From Candidatus Argoarchaeum ethanivorans (lineage in GTDB: Archaea > Halobacteriota > Methanosarcinia > Methanosarcinales > EX4572-44): a DNA stretch of 37,768 bases. The position numbers and the translations under genes are program-made. The notes beneath the pieces are model-generated. The model worked only from the letters and a program-made list of their open reading frames with translations, made no database searches and was not told where the DNA came from. Where the stretch lies: assembly GCA_905067535.1 (NCBI GenBank), contig CAJHIR010000001.1, positions 1 to 37,768 of the forward strand, written 5' to 3'. Below are positions 9,401-15,980 of this stretch, piece by piece; the first letter of the stretch is position 1, and the number at the start of each line of letters is the position of its first letter.

Positions 9401-9891
9401 TCTGCGGCGGATGCAAAGGATCCAGCGATTTACAAACCTACTGCTTCAATGCGACAACTGGAGAGCTTATATGGAACACAACCGCAAGTGATAAAATTGG
9501 TGCATGGACTTCTTCAGTTGCAGTTGCAGATGGCAAGGTATTTGTGGGAAGGATAAGTGGCTACGGAATGAGCTTTGATTACGCAGGAACCTATGCCCTC
9601 AATGCATTTACAGGCAATGTGATCTGGAGCTATCCGGAAGGCGGCGCATCGCCAGCCGTTGCTGATGGGATGGTGTTTACGATAGGAGGTGGAAGGGTGT
9701 ACGCATTTATAATATACGATTCTGGTGATGCCAACCATGACGGAAAAGTCAATACAAGAGACGCGTCTACAGTTCTACAGATGGCAGTTGGAAGCATTCC
9801 TCCAAACGATGAAGCTGATGTGAATCGCGATAGTAAAGTGACATCGCTTGATGCACTGATGATTATGCAGGTGATGGTGGATCGAAGTTAG
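6415..9891 (+). CDS. Large secreted protein: PQQ propeller, three CARDB domains, second PQQ propeller, dockerin
   Basis: This is a 1158-residue exported protein. A signal peptide (ITLIFILSAILIISVIPAAA) leads into a first PQQ-like propeller to about residue 410. Three CARDB Ig-like repeats start near residues 415, 521 and 629, each opening with PDL and ending with a (V/I)EESNETNN-type motif. A second propeller runs from about 736 to 1095 and is closely related to the downstream gene. A two-repeat dockerin (GDANHDGKVNTRDASTVLQ and DVNRDSKVTSLDALMIMQ) closes the protein. An upstream in-frame ATG at 6346 is less likely, because the signal peptide begins after 6415. It probably acts as a multi-domain cell-surface or matrix scaffold. 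It looks like a fusion of a propeller-CARDB protein to a copy of its neighbours. Confidence 0.85.
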   Translation: MNMHKKITLIFILSAILIISVIPAAALDSNWHQFQKDEINIGVTYSPAPIEDVELAWSAFTYESGNGIDVTPIIADDIVYIYAANGSIWAFNKTNGDLMWKNETTGGNLQTSTPAYGDGKIVVAARSGDLFAFNATTGSELWNASVTDKNFECPVTYFDHKIYIGEGLGGGVTTKYYYCYCDNGTQLWSYPTENTSGFLWCGASVVGDYLVFATHEGKLISLYRENGTLTDEVDLTSELSFPRPDLGKVRASVTYHNGYIYTTSEKGQPLGYVFKVGFDNGTFVDDGWSTANGFSTSTPVVYDGKVYVGQGEHGFTGNLTCLNDSTGEIIWSYFINAGVKSSPAISIQDGKPYIYFTSAKTNGSLYCLNSDGMLVWDYNPPDSGYILQGASISDGFVYFGTGGGYVYCLNESTKIPDLIPTLLTPTTLCVNRSNEITVTVKNEGGSADSFNVSLKHNETLIGINTINMLKAGEEKITGFSWTPTSTGTFNLTAAVDPENTIEESNETNNVKFVNVTVGIALPDLIPTLLMPPPKIYSNHSNIISATVNNNGFDYAIAFNVSFGADGTVADTASVSGLTAGISTTVSFTWTPLEPGSYELCVLADCDDEIVEFNETNNERCENVIVETPKPDLTIQKIALKTAGYVGEENRLGVKVANIGLLNASLFNITLEADGMLLGEATVPLLDAGNIMELEFVWIPTGTGEHELTATADSKEEVEESNETNNTLTRTSVIVTMNDWTQFHYDDTNIGFSPSIAPNTNETLWISDNIGVVDSTSMVIADGRVFVNCDNFLKAIDKYTGEVLWNTSVATTTTEGSWLSPSYHDGKVFISGLVVYCINATDGSIIWEYTLPTSACNGGTTIADGRVFASDGGGLHYYCLDEETGEELWNFTVSGRAQGTAAYTDGKVYFTSYLYGIGGYVYCVDSDTGTKMWSTNTTFEACGSPAISNGIMYATTYNFYGNGDIYALNATNGSILWNKTIQRTDSTPTIAYGNVYVCGGCKGSSDLQTYCFNATTGELIWNTTASDKIGAWTSSVAVADGKVFVGRISGYGMSFDYAGTYALNAFTGNVIWSYPEGGASPAVADGMVFTIGGGRVYAFIIYDSGDANHDGKVNTRDASTVLQMAVGSIPPNDEADVNRDSKVTSLDALMIMQVMVDRS

Positions 9892-9990
9892 ATATGGTAT
9901 GGACGTCCCGCTGCTTTGCTATATAGAAACTTTTAAGTAAGACGTTTTACTTTGTGTAAAAACAAATATTATGGATATTAGTCAAATAAT

Positions 9991-11397
9991 ATGGCGGCAC
10001 AACTTATGAATAGAAAAACACTGATAATAATATTATTGACGGTGGTGACACTTGCGATCACTCCACCACCAGCCTCCGCATCGAACTGGACGCAGTTTCA
10101 TTGTGACATAGGACACGTTGGATACTCTACATCCAGTGCATCGAATACCGGTGACATTGCATGGATTAGCAATAACATTGGTGCACACCGCGCGTCGTCT
10201 GTTACGATAGCAGATGGCAGGATATTTGTTTATTGCGATGATTACCTTGTCAGTCTCGATGAATACACTGGAGAAATTCTCTGGAACGTCTCTATTAATA
10301 AGACTCCGGATGTCTGTGGATCATGGGTTACTCCAGCGTATAACAATGGCTACGTCTTTCTTTCCGCAAACGAAACCTACTGCTTCAATGCGACAAATGG
10401 ATCTCTGGTCTGGATGTTTGAACCTCCGACCGGAAAAGGCGCGGTTGATGGCGGATGCACCATTTCCAGTGGCATGGTCGTAACAAGCGACTGGGACGGC
10501 TGCCATTACTACTGTCTCGATGAAGAAACCGGTGAAGAACTCTGGAACTTTACTGTGGATGGGATAGCCCAATCGACTCCCGCTGTATCGGTTGCAGATG
10601 ACCGGGTATTCTTCTGCAGTTATGTCGGTATCTGTATGGACGGCGGGGTTGCCTACTGCGTGAATATGACGACCGGGGATGAGATCTGGAACTTTACTAC
10701 TAATAATTCATTCTGCGGGTCTGTGACAATTGGAGACGGCGTGGTATATTTACCGGAATACAACTTCTTCAATGGTGCTGGTGCACTTTATGCGCTGTAC
10801 TCGGAAAACGGGACTGTCAAATGGAATAAACCAGTAGAGAGAACCGATTCAACGCCTGCCATTGCTTATGGAAATGTGTACGTCTGCGGCGGCTGCATTG
10901 GATCATCTGATCTTATGACGTACTGCTTCAATGCGACAAATGGAGACCTCTTGTGGAATACCTCTGCATCGGATGAACTTGGGAACTGGAAGTGCTCGGT
11001 TACGGTTGCAGACGAAAAGGTGTTTGTGGGAAAACCATACTATAAATGGGGTGTCATGGATTATGTTGGAACGTACGCGCTCGATGCATTTACTGGTAAT
11101 ATAATCTGGAGCTATCCGGAAGGTGGCTCATCGCCGGCTATTGCTGATGGAATGGTGTTTACAGTAGGAAGCGGGAAGGTGTATGCATTCGGCGGTGAGA
11201 GGGTGATGGGTGATCTCAACAATGACGGAGAAGTCACCACTACAGACGCTTTTTTTGCCCTGCAGATAGCAGTCCGCGGCGAATGGAAGGAAAAAGCAGA
11301 TATGAATCGCGATGGTGAAGTGACATCACTTGATGCATTGATAATCCTACAGGTGGTGGCAGGAAGTAATGGTACTGTACCATTTTTCAGTGCTTGA
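9991..11397 (+). CDS. Secreted PQQ-like beta-propeller protein with C-terminal dockerin
   Basis: This is a 468-residue paralogue of the second half of the preceding gene. The signal peptide (TLIIILLTVVTLAITPPPAS) is followed by propeller blades with repeated motifs such as TGEILWNVSI, GEELWNFTVDG and GNIIWSYPEGGSS, then a dockerin (GDLNNDGEVTTTDAFFALQ and DMNRDGEVTSLDALIILQ). Some blades remain nearly identical in DNA to the neighbour (for example around 10870-10945 versus 9390-9465), so the duplication was recent or has been homogenised. An alternative start at ATG 10006 would also leave an intact signal peptide, and neither has a clear ribosome-binding site. A short tail of about ten residues follows the dockerin. 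Confidence 0.85.
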   Translation: MAAQLMNRKTLIIILLTVVTLAITPPPASASNWTQFHCDIGHVGYSTSSASNTGDIAWISNNIGAHRASSVTIADGRIFVYCDDYLVSLDEYTGEILWNVSINKTPDVCGSWVTPAYNNGYVFLSANETYCFNATNGSLVWMFEPPTGKGAVDGGCTISSGMVVTSDWDGCHYYCLDEETGEELWNFTVDGIAQSTPAVSVADDRVFFCSYVGICMDGGVAYCVNMTTGDEIWNFTTNNSFCGSVTIGDGVVYLPEYNFFNGAGALYALYSENGTVKWNKPVERTDSTPAIAYGNVYVCGGCIGSSDLMTYCFNATNGDLLWNTSASDELGNWKCSVTVADEKVFVGKPYYKWGVMDYVGTYALDAFTGNIIWSYPEGGSSPAIADGMVFTVGSGKVYAFGGERVMGDLNNDGEVTTTDAFFALQIAVRGEWKEKADMNRDGEVTSLDALIILQVVAGSNGTVPFFSA

Positions 11398-11431
11398 TTA
11401 CTCGTAATGATTGATTCTAATATAAAAGAGG

Positions 11432-11458
11432 GACACTCTTGCAGGTGAAACGAGTGTC
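11432..11458. repeat. Short hairpin GACACTC/GAGTGTC
   Basis: A perfect 7-base inverted repeat (11432-11438 and 11452-11458) with a 13-base loop lies about 35 bases after the third propeller gene. It may mark the transcript end or an element boundary. There is no T-run. Confidence 0.4.
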
Positions 11459-11609
11459 TAAAATGAACAAAAAGTTGTTAATAGCTAAACGTGAGAAGAC
11501 AAAAGAACTGCATAAGAAGGGATGGAGTAACTGCAAAATAGCATGTCATTTGGCGGCAAGCAAAAACAGTGTAGGTAAATGGATGCAGATGGATGAAAAC
11601 GAATGTTGA
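11445..11609 (+). pseudogene. Helix-turn-helix fragment of a probable transposase
   Basis: A short frame starts at GTG 11445 or ATG 11463 (48 residues from the ATG) and stops at 11609. It encodes a single homeodomain-like HTH: KREKTKELHKKGWSNCKIAC, then HLAASKNSVGKWMQ. This is the usual N-terminal DNA-binding unit of IS630-like and related transposases. The catalytic domain is missing, so it is probably a remnant. A free-standing small DNA-binding protein cannot be excluded. Confidence 0.5.
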
Positions 11610-11769
11610 CACTGTTTTGAAGTTATTGTTGATTTGAGTCTTGTGGACGCTGCTCTCAGGTTTAAATATGAGAAAGGCTCAACGTTTCAACCGCAATACC
11701 ACGTAATGTAACAACCTTGACAAGAGAGAAAACATTAATAGCATGGCTATTATAGACCATTTTTGTTTT

Positions 11770-12837
11770 ATGAGGATTGGTGTTGTAGTGCATGGTGCAG
11801 AAGCGATCGACAGTGGCTTTGCACTAAAAACAATTACCATGCTTAAGAAATTTGGTGAAGTAAGTAGCTGTCTTGGCGGAAGCATGGGACGAACAGCAGT
11901 TATCGATCATTCACTTGAAAACATGATCGACATAAGACATCGTGAACGTCCATCAATAGCTGTCCAGCGAATGATTGATGAAGGCTGTGATGTGGCATGT
12001 CTTGTAAATCATGGAAAGACACTTGAAACTGGCATTCTGTTCGCAGAGCTTGTGCTTGGTAGAATAAAAACTAAAGACGTGCCAGTACTGCTGATCGAAG
12101 GTGCTGGTGCAATCGGATGTACTTCAAGCTGCGGCGAATTAACAGAATCTCTTGCGTCATCCATGAAACTTCCTGTTTATCCATTTAATGCAAAGAAAAC
12201 CGTTGAATACGTTAAAAATCATATAGTCCGTCACATTAAAGGGGTTTTACCAGGTGAACTTGTTCAAATCAATGGTACTATTATCGGAAGAGCAAGAGGT
12301 CCAGAGATTACTGTGATAACAGATAACAGCATCATCACAGATATTAAAGGATGCGATGTAAAAGTTCACGGACTCGAAAAACTCAAGCAGGTTGATCTTG
12401 CAACCGCTATTATCCGAAGTGGTACTCCAAGACACAGGGTGGCTAATACTCGACAAATAGGCTCTTTGAAAAATATGATTGCAGTGCTGATCAATCATGA
12501 TGCAGAGTCGTCTTTTGAAAAAGCAAAAAATGCCTGTGTGGCTGTAACCATTGGAGATGACACGACAGCAATTGCTGCTGACATATTGTATCGTCTTTCT
12601 ACACCGGTTATTGGGATAACAGATGGTGACAAAGACTGGTTGCTGGAACACACTCATATAACCAGAGGCTCTCTTGTGATCCAGATAAGACCTGGCTTTG
12701 ATGATCTGATGGGTGCTGTCGTGAAGGATGTGATTTTTAAAGATTTGGAACGTGTCGAGTGTTTAAGTGTAGATCGTTTGAAGGAGCAAATCATCAAGCT
12801 GCTTGAGGATAACATTGTCAGTGTTGAAAGATACTAA
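11770..12837 (+). CDS. DUF2117 family archaeal protein
   Basis: This 355-residue protein is of the DUF2117 type, a family found mainly in methanogens and relatives and without a known reaction. It opens RIGVVVHGAEAIDSGFALK and continues with a conserved GGSMGRTAVIDHSLEN block. It also has an IEGAGAIGCTSSCGE segment with a Cys pair and a TIGDDTTAIAADILYR segment near the C-terminus. ATG 11743 would add nine residues, but the family normally begins at MRIGVVVHG, so 11770 is preferred. It converges with the RusA-like gene. No function is claimed. Confidence 0.75.
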   Translation: MRIGVVVHGAEAIDSGFALKTITMLKKFGEVSSCLGGSMGRTAVIDHSLENMIDIRHRERPSIAVQRMIDEGCDVACLVNHGKTLETGILFAELVLGRIKTKDVPVLLIEGAGAIGCTSSCGELTESLASSMKLPVYPFNAKKTVEYVKNHIVRHIKGVLPGELVQINGTIIGRARGPEITVITDNSIITDIKGCDVKVHGLEKLKQVDLATAIIRSGTPRHRVANTRQIGSLKNMIAVLINHDAESSFEKAKNACVAVTIGDDTTAIAADILYRLSTPVIGITDGDKDWLLEHTHITRGSLVIQIRPGFDDLMGAVVKDVIFKDLERVECLSVDRLKEQIIKLLEDNIVSVERY

Positions 12838-12948
12838 CAAAAAATTTGATGAATCCAATCATGCGATATATTTGACAAGAGCCATGATAACATGGCAATT
12901 GCGACTGCTGGTTGTAGGTCGTCGAATGAAAATGCACCAGAAGTGACT

Positions 12949-13404
12949 TCACGCTAACTCGGTTTTTCCCTCGACTGCAATTTCATAAAAAGGCTCTTCA
13001 ATATCTTCAAAAGCTTTTGTTGCCGTTATTTTGACAATCTTTTCATCATCTTCGATCACAGCAAAAGTCTCTGGATGTATCTTCTTGTGTTCAATTTTTT
13101 CAAAAGTTTCATCCAGTTTTAACATAGGATCATCAGGGCATTTCATCAACCCATCGCAAATCCCCTTGACGAAATTATCCAGATCACCGGGTTTGTTGTA
13201 ACCCACCGGCAGGTGAATTTCTATAGATAATACGATGTCCCGGGAGAGAGGCTGCGTCCCCTTTAGTGCATCACGAGCTTCTTTTCTAAGTTTTATGAGT
13301 CGAGGTACTTCGGTTGGATCATTCCACATTGATTTATTTTTTCCTCTTGTATTCCTTGGCGGTACCAGACCTTCAACTTTAAATTTATATTTTTGACTTG
13401 CCAT
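12949..13404 (-). CDS. RusA-like Holliday junction resolvase
   Basis: This 151-residue protein resembles RusA-type endodeoxyribonucleases that cut four-way DNA junctions. The central motif KPGDLDNFVKGICDGL matches the RusA signature in which Asp residues bind the catalytic metal, and a later VIEDDEKIVKI supplies the second acidic pair. The N-terminal basic PPRNTRGKNKS fits DNA binding. RusA proteins are mostly carried by phages and integrated elements, while archaea normally use Hjc, so this may be a captured viral gene, although no other phage gene lies beside it. Similarity is by motif only, so the fold is likely but the activity is not proven. Confidence 0.62.
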   Translation of the reverse strand: MASQKYKFKVEGLVPPRNTRGKNKSMWNDPTEVPRLIKLRKEARDALKGTQPLSRDIVLSIEIHLPVGYNKPGDLDNFVKGICDGLMKCPDDPMLKLDETFEKIEHKKIHPETFAVIEDDEKIVKITATKAFEDIEEPFYEIAVEGKTELA

Positions 13405-13443
13405 TTTTTATTACCATCCGATAATAGATAGAATAAACTACCC

Positions 13444-13455
13444 CTATTTAAAAAC
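13444..13455 (-). promoter_or_regulatory. TATA-like box for the RusA-like gene
   Basis: GTTTTTAAATAG on the minus strand lies about 40 bases upstream of the start at 13404, a normal archaeal TATA position for a short leader. This is inferred from spacing. Confidence 0.4.
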
Positions 13456-13544
13456 ACCTATTTAGGCAGGGATTCTGCCAGATAGTCAGGTAATCGGAGT
13501 GTGCCTGTTTTCATGATTTCTGGTATATTTTAGATGGCATAAAT

Positions 13545-14369
13545 TTATTGCATTGTGGAGAATCCGGAATTGCCTGATTTCCCAGATACTCTTTTCTCAA
13601 GATAGGCCTTTAAGTGGTTTTGAATTTTTCGTATATCTTCAGTATCCGGGAGGGCGGTAATGATTTTCTCAATAATCCGTCTTTCTCGAATATGAAAAAA
13701 TGTCGGTGCAAAGTTAATATCAAATATCCAGCCCAGTTGCAGGAGTTTCATGTCATTAAATGTTTTTAAATCATGCGAATTTGAAACCCTGTTGTTAAGA
13801 ATATCATCAATAAAAGAACGTGAATATCCAGGTGTATCCGGAAGTTCGAGTTCCAATGCCGGGTTGCGATGCCTGTGTCGTTCCGTATAATAAGTTGTCA
13901 CAACGTGCCATATATCCAGTTTGTCGGCATCACGTATTAACTTTGAATGCAGTCCAGATAGTTTATCCACACTGTTGGGAACTTTACGTGCATTGTGATA
14001 TTTTACAGCGTTGCAAATGATGGTTTGCTCAGCTTTCGTGAGTTGGCATAATATGTTTGTCACTTTTAAAACTTTCAGTCCAAGAGTTGCGTGGTTTTCC
14101 GATACCCGATCATTGAAAGTGCCATATATCGTGAATTGTTCAAAACGACCTATGTCGTGAAATAATGCAATTATCTCAGCCAGGCGAAGTGCATCATTGT
14201 TCAGATTCAGCGCTTTGCCTAACTGTAGAATTTCCTTGCAAACACGTAACGTGTGTTCTTCTTTGAGTCTGATGTTCTCCTGTGTTTTTGGATCTTTTGT
14301 GTAAAAAGATTTTACATAATTTCGGAACCATGAATGGAAAAAAACAGTGTCTGCATTGTACTCTATCAT
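13545..14369 (-). CDS. HD-domain phosphohydrolase
   Basis: This 274-residue protein has the metal-binding HD signature: H in EEHTLRVCKEI (near 39), the paired HD in ALFHDIGRFEQF (near 71), and a late Asp in LIRDADKLDIWH (near 147). HD proteins hydrolyse phosphate esters, often nucleotides or cyclic dinucleotides, in the cytosol, and the substrate here is unknown. The start is well supported by AGGAGGT before ATG 14369. The C-terminal 100 residues (GWIFDINFAPTFFHIRERR onward) are a conserved extension in this subgroup. A copy of the palindromic repeat lies just upstream. Confidence 0.82.
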   Translation of the reverse strand: MIEYNADTVFFHSWFRNYVKSFYTKDPKTQENIRLKEEHTLRVCKEILQLGKALNLNNDALRLAEIIALFHDIGRFEQFTIYGTFNDRVSENHATLGLKVLKVTNILCQLTKAEQTIICNAVKYHNARKVPNSVDKLSGLHSKLIRDADKLDIWHVVTTYYTERHRHRNPALELELPDTPGYSRSFIDDILNNRVSNSHDLKTFNDMKLLQLGWIFDINFAPTFFHIRERRIIEKIITALPDTEDIRKIQNHLKAYLEKRVSGKSGNSGFSTMQ

Positions 14370-14669
14370 GTTTATACCTCCTGTTGGCTTTCTCTATTCA
14401 TTCCACACTTGTGATTCTATATTGCTGCCGGTAATAAATCATAAAAAGTATTGTAACTATCCACTCGAGTGATACTCGTATATTCTCTCTGACTTTCAAC
14501 CATGAGATTCTCACGAGATTAACACCTGCACAACTTCGTTGTGCAGAAAATAAACAGTAACTACACACAGCGTGTACAGAAAACAACTCTCGATTGCGCA
14601 AGCAATCGAGTTGCGAAGTAATCAAGCTGTGCTCAATCTTGTGCTTTGAGCTGAACAAGTACAATCTAT
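14370..14669. other. Intergenic region carrying repeat copy A
   Basis: This 300-base gap between DUF366 and the HD gene has no believable coding frame. It contains the composite palindromic repeat (14526-14610) and a further weak palindrome, GCTCAA/TTGAGC, near 14631-14650. Confidence 0.5.
14526..14610. repeat. Composite palindromic repeat, copy A (two main hairpins)
   Basis: Hairpin 1 is CTGCACAAC-TTC-GTTGTGCAG (14526-14546). A weaker TACAC/GTGTA stem follows at about 14562-14576. Hairpin 2 is CTCGATTGC-GCAA-GCAATCGAG (14589-14610) and can extend to CAACT/AGTTG with a small bulge. Hairpin 1 and the following CAGAAAATAA are identical in copy B. Hairpin 2 differs from copy B by a matched pair of changes that keeps the stem intact. 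Both copies sit between minus-strand genes. Confidence 0.8.
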
Positions 14670-15236
14670 CTATGTTATTCCTCTGGTTTTGGTGATGTCC
14701 ATCTCGATATCATTTATCTCCTTTGAAAAGTCTGCTGCTGCATTTCTGGCAACATCCATCGGGTTAGTTATCCCAAGCTCATGCAAACCTACAGCATTGA
14801 CGCCTTCTGGTATTCCTGTTGTGGTAATGTTTATGCCACAGTGGATTTTTTCACTGGAGATTCCACAAGTAGCAATTGATACAGTGAGTTTACCCTCATC
14901 TACGAAGAGATCATCTCCACTGCGTATGGTTTTTATGTCATATTCTAACAACTGCTCTTTGATGCACACTATCAGCAATCTCTGCATATAGTAAGCAAGG
15001 CGCATACTCGGGGGCGAATCGAAGCGTTCCACAATGAAATGAATCAGCATGTCTCCTGAAATTGCTTTGCCATCGATTGCATCCTCAATATCAAGCATAT
15101 ACTCATAAGTAACGTTCATCGCACCTTGAAACAGCACAATAGAATCACCACGAATTTCAAAATGTTTATATGCCCACAGCGGATAAATCTGGGAGCCATC
15201 ATAGCAGAGTGGATCTGGAAGAACAACGATTTTCAT
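14670..15236 (-). CDS. DUF366 family protein
   Basis: This 188-residue protein belongs to the conserved archaeal DUF366 family. Recognisable blocks are LCYDGSQIYPLWAYKHFEI at the N-terminus, MLDIEDAIDGKAISGDMLIH with HFIVERFDSPP in the middle, and the glycine/threonine stretch CGINITTTGIPEGVNAVGL toward the end. Conserved acidic and histidine positions hint at an enzyme, but the family has no established role. It is a single gene on the minus strand, separated from the tmk gene upstream by about 125 bases without features. Family call fairly sure; function unknown. Confidence 0.72.
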   Translation of the reverse strand: MKIVVLPDPLCYDGSQIYPLWAYKHFEIRGDSIVLFQGAMNVTYEYMLDIEDAIDGKAISGDMLIHFIVERFDSPPSMRLAYYMQRLLIVCIKEQLLEYDIKTIRSGDDLFVDEGKLTVSIATCGISSEKIHCGINITTTGIPEGVNAVGLHELGITNPMDVARNAAADFSKEINDIEMDITKTRGIT

Positions 15237-15362
15237 ATACGCTTTACAGCAGCATTACAGGATATAAACATTGTCAGCACTGCGGCTGTGGGACAAAAAT
15301 AGAAGATGCCATTGAACCGGCAAGACTTCAATCTTTTAGTACAATTACAAACACTCTTTTTA

Positions 15363-15980
15363 TTATATTAAAAATTTTTTTATTATGTACTTTGCATCAT
15401 TCTCTATTATGCCTAAATCTTGATTTCCATCTATTTTTACCCATCTTTTAGATAGCGTCTCTTCTTTCAGCATTTTTTCATACACACCATTGACATTTCG
15501 TAATAATTCAATATTTTTTTCATGTCTGTCTGTGGATCCTTTTTGCATCATTTTTCTTTTTAAAGTTACTTCTGGCGGGATTTGAATAAATAGGGTTAAG
15601 TCAGGTACAATAATATTTACTGCTTTAATTATTGATATTGCTTGCTGGTAATTAAAACTTTTAGCACACTGGAAAGCAACCGTGGAAGAAAAATACCTAT
15701 CTGATATTACAACACTGCCCATCCTTAGTAGTCTACGAATTTTATCTTGATCTTTTAATATGTCTATAAGATATAAAAAAAACTGTTCGTTATTATTGAA
15801 TTCTATTTTATTATGAAGATAATCGTTAATCATTTTACCCCAGACGCTTGAGTAATCCGGATACTCCATCCGGACTACTTCAATGTTCTCTGATTCTAAA
15901 AATTTTTTGATGAACGAACACAACGTATGTTTTCCAGCGCCGTCTATGCCTTCAACAGTGATTAAAAATCCTTTCTTCAT
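15363..15980 (-). CDS. tmk: Thymidylate kinase (dTMP kinase)
   Basis: This 205-residue P-loop kinase converts dTMP to dTDP for DNA synthesis. It has the N-terminal P-loop VEGIDGAGKHT, a substrate-site EYPDYSS, and the DRY motif in VVISDRYFSSTVAFQ that is diagnostic of dTMP kinases. The residue after the P-loop lysine is His instead of Ser/Thr, a variation also known from some bacterial enzymes with Arg there. An in-frame ATG at 16004 exists, but ATG 15980 forms an ATGA overlap with the stop of nnr, so coupled translation with that gene is likely. Confidence 0.82.
   Translation of the reverse strand: MKKGFLITVEGIDGAGKHTLCSFIKKFLESENIEVVRMEYPDYSSVWGKMINDYLHNKIEFNNNEQFFLYLIDILKDQDKIRRLLRMGSVVISDRYFSSTVAFQCAKSFNYQQAISIIKAVNIIVPDLTLFIQIPPEVTLKRKMMQKGSTDRHEKNIELLRNVNGVYEKMLKEETLSKRWVKIDGNQDLGIIENDAKYIIKKFLI

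Larger units (their letters stand above)
11398..11742. other. Intergenic region holding insertion-sequence debris
   Basis: This 345-base gap contains a hairpin, a short helix-turn-helix remnant (listed separately) and, after it, a phrase at about 11651-11710 on the plus strand reading RFKYEKGSTFQPQYHVM before a stop. That phrase could be a scrap of the same or another transposase, but it is unproven. The AT-rich stretch near 11728-11740 may include the promoter of the next gene. Confidence 0.35.

Noticed and set aside
4911..9738. Many long antisense frames opposite the propeller genes
   Set aside because: They follow from the Thr/Ser/Asn-rich codon pattern of the sense genes, have no ribosome-binding sites and look like low-complexity shadow text.
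4868..11397. Repetitive DNA that could be mistaken for a CRISPR or satellite array
   Set aside because: The repeats are coding propeller blades and dockerin loops in a continuous frame, with irregular spacing and no conserved repeat unit.
14398..14664. 88-codon minus-strand frame across repeat copy A
   Set aside because: It reads through the hairpins (LFSAQRSCA-type text recurs at copy B for the same reason) and is an artefact of the repeat.
15237..15362. Plus-strand phrase YKHCQHCGCGTKIEDA resembling a zinc ribbon
   Set aside because: It has no start codon of its own, runs into AT-rich nonsense that is antisense to tmk, and has no complete metal-site spacing.
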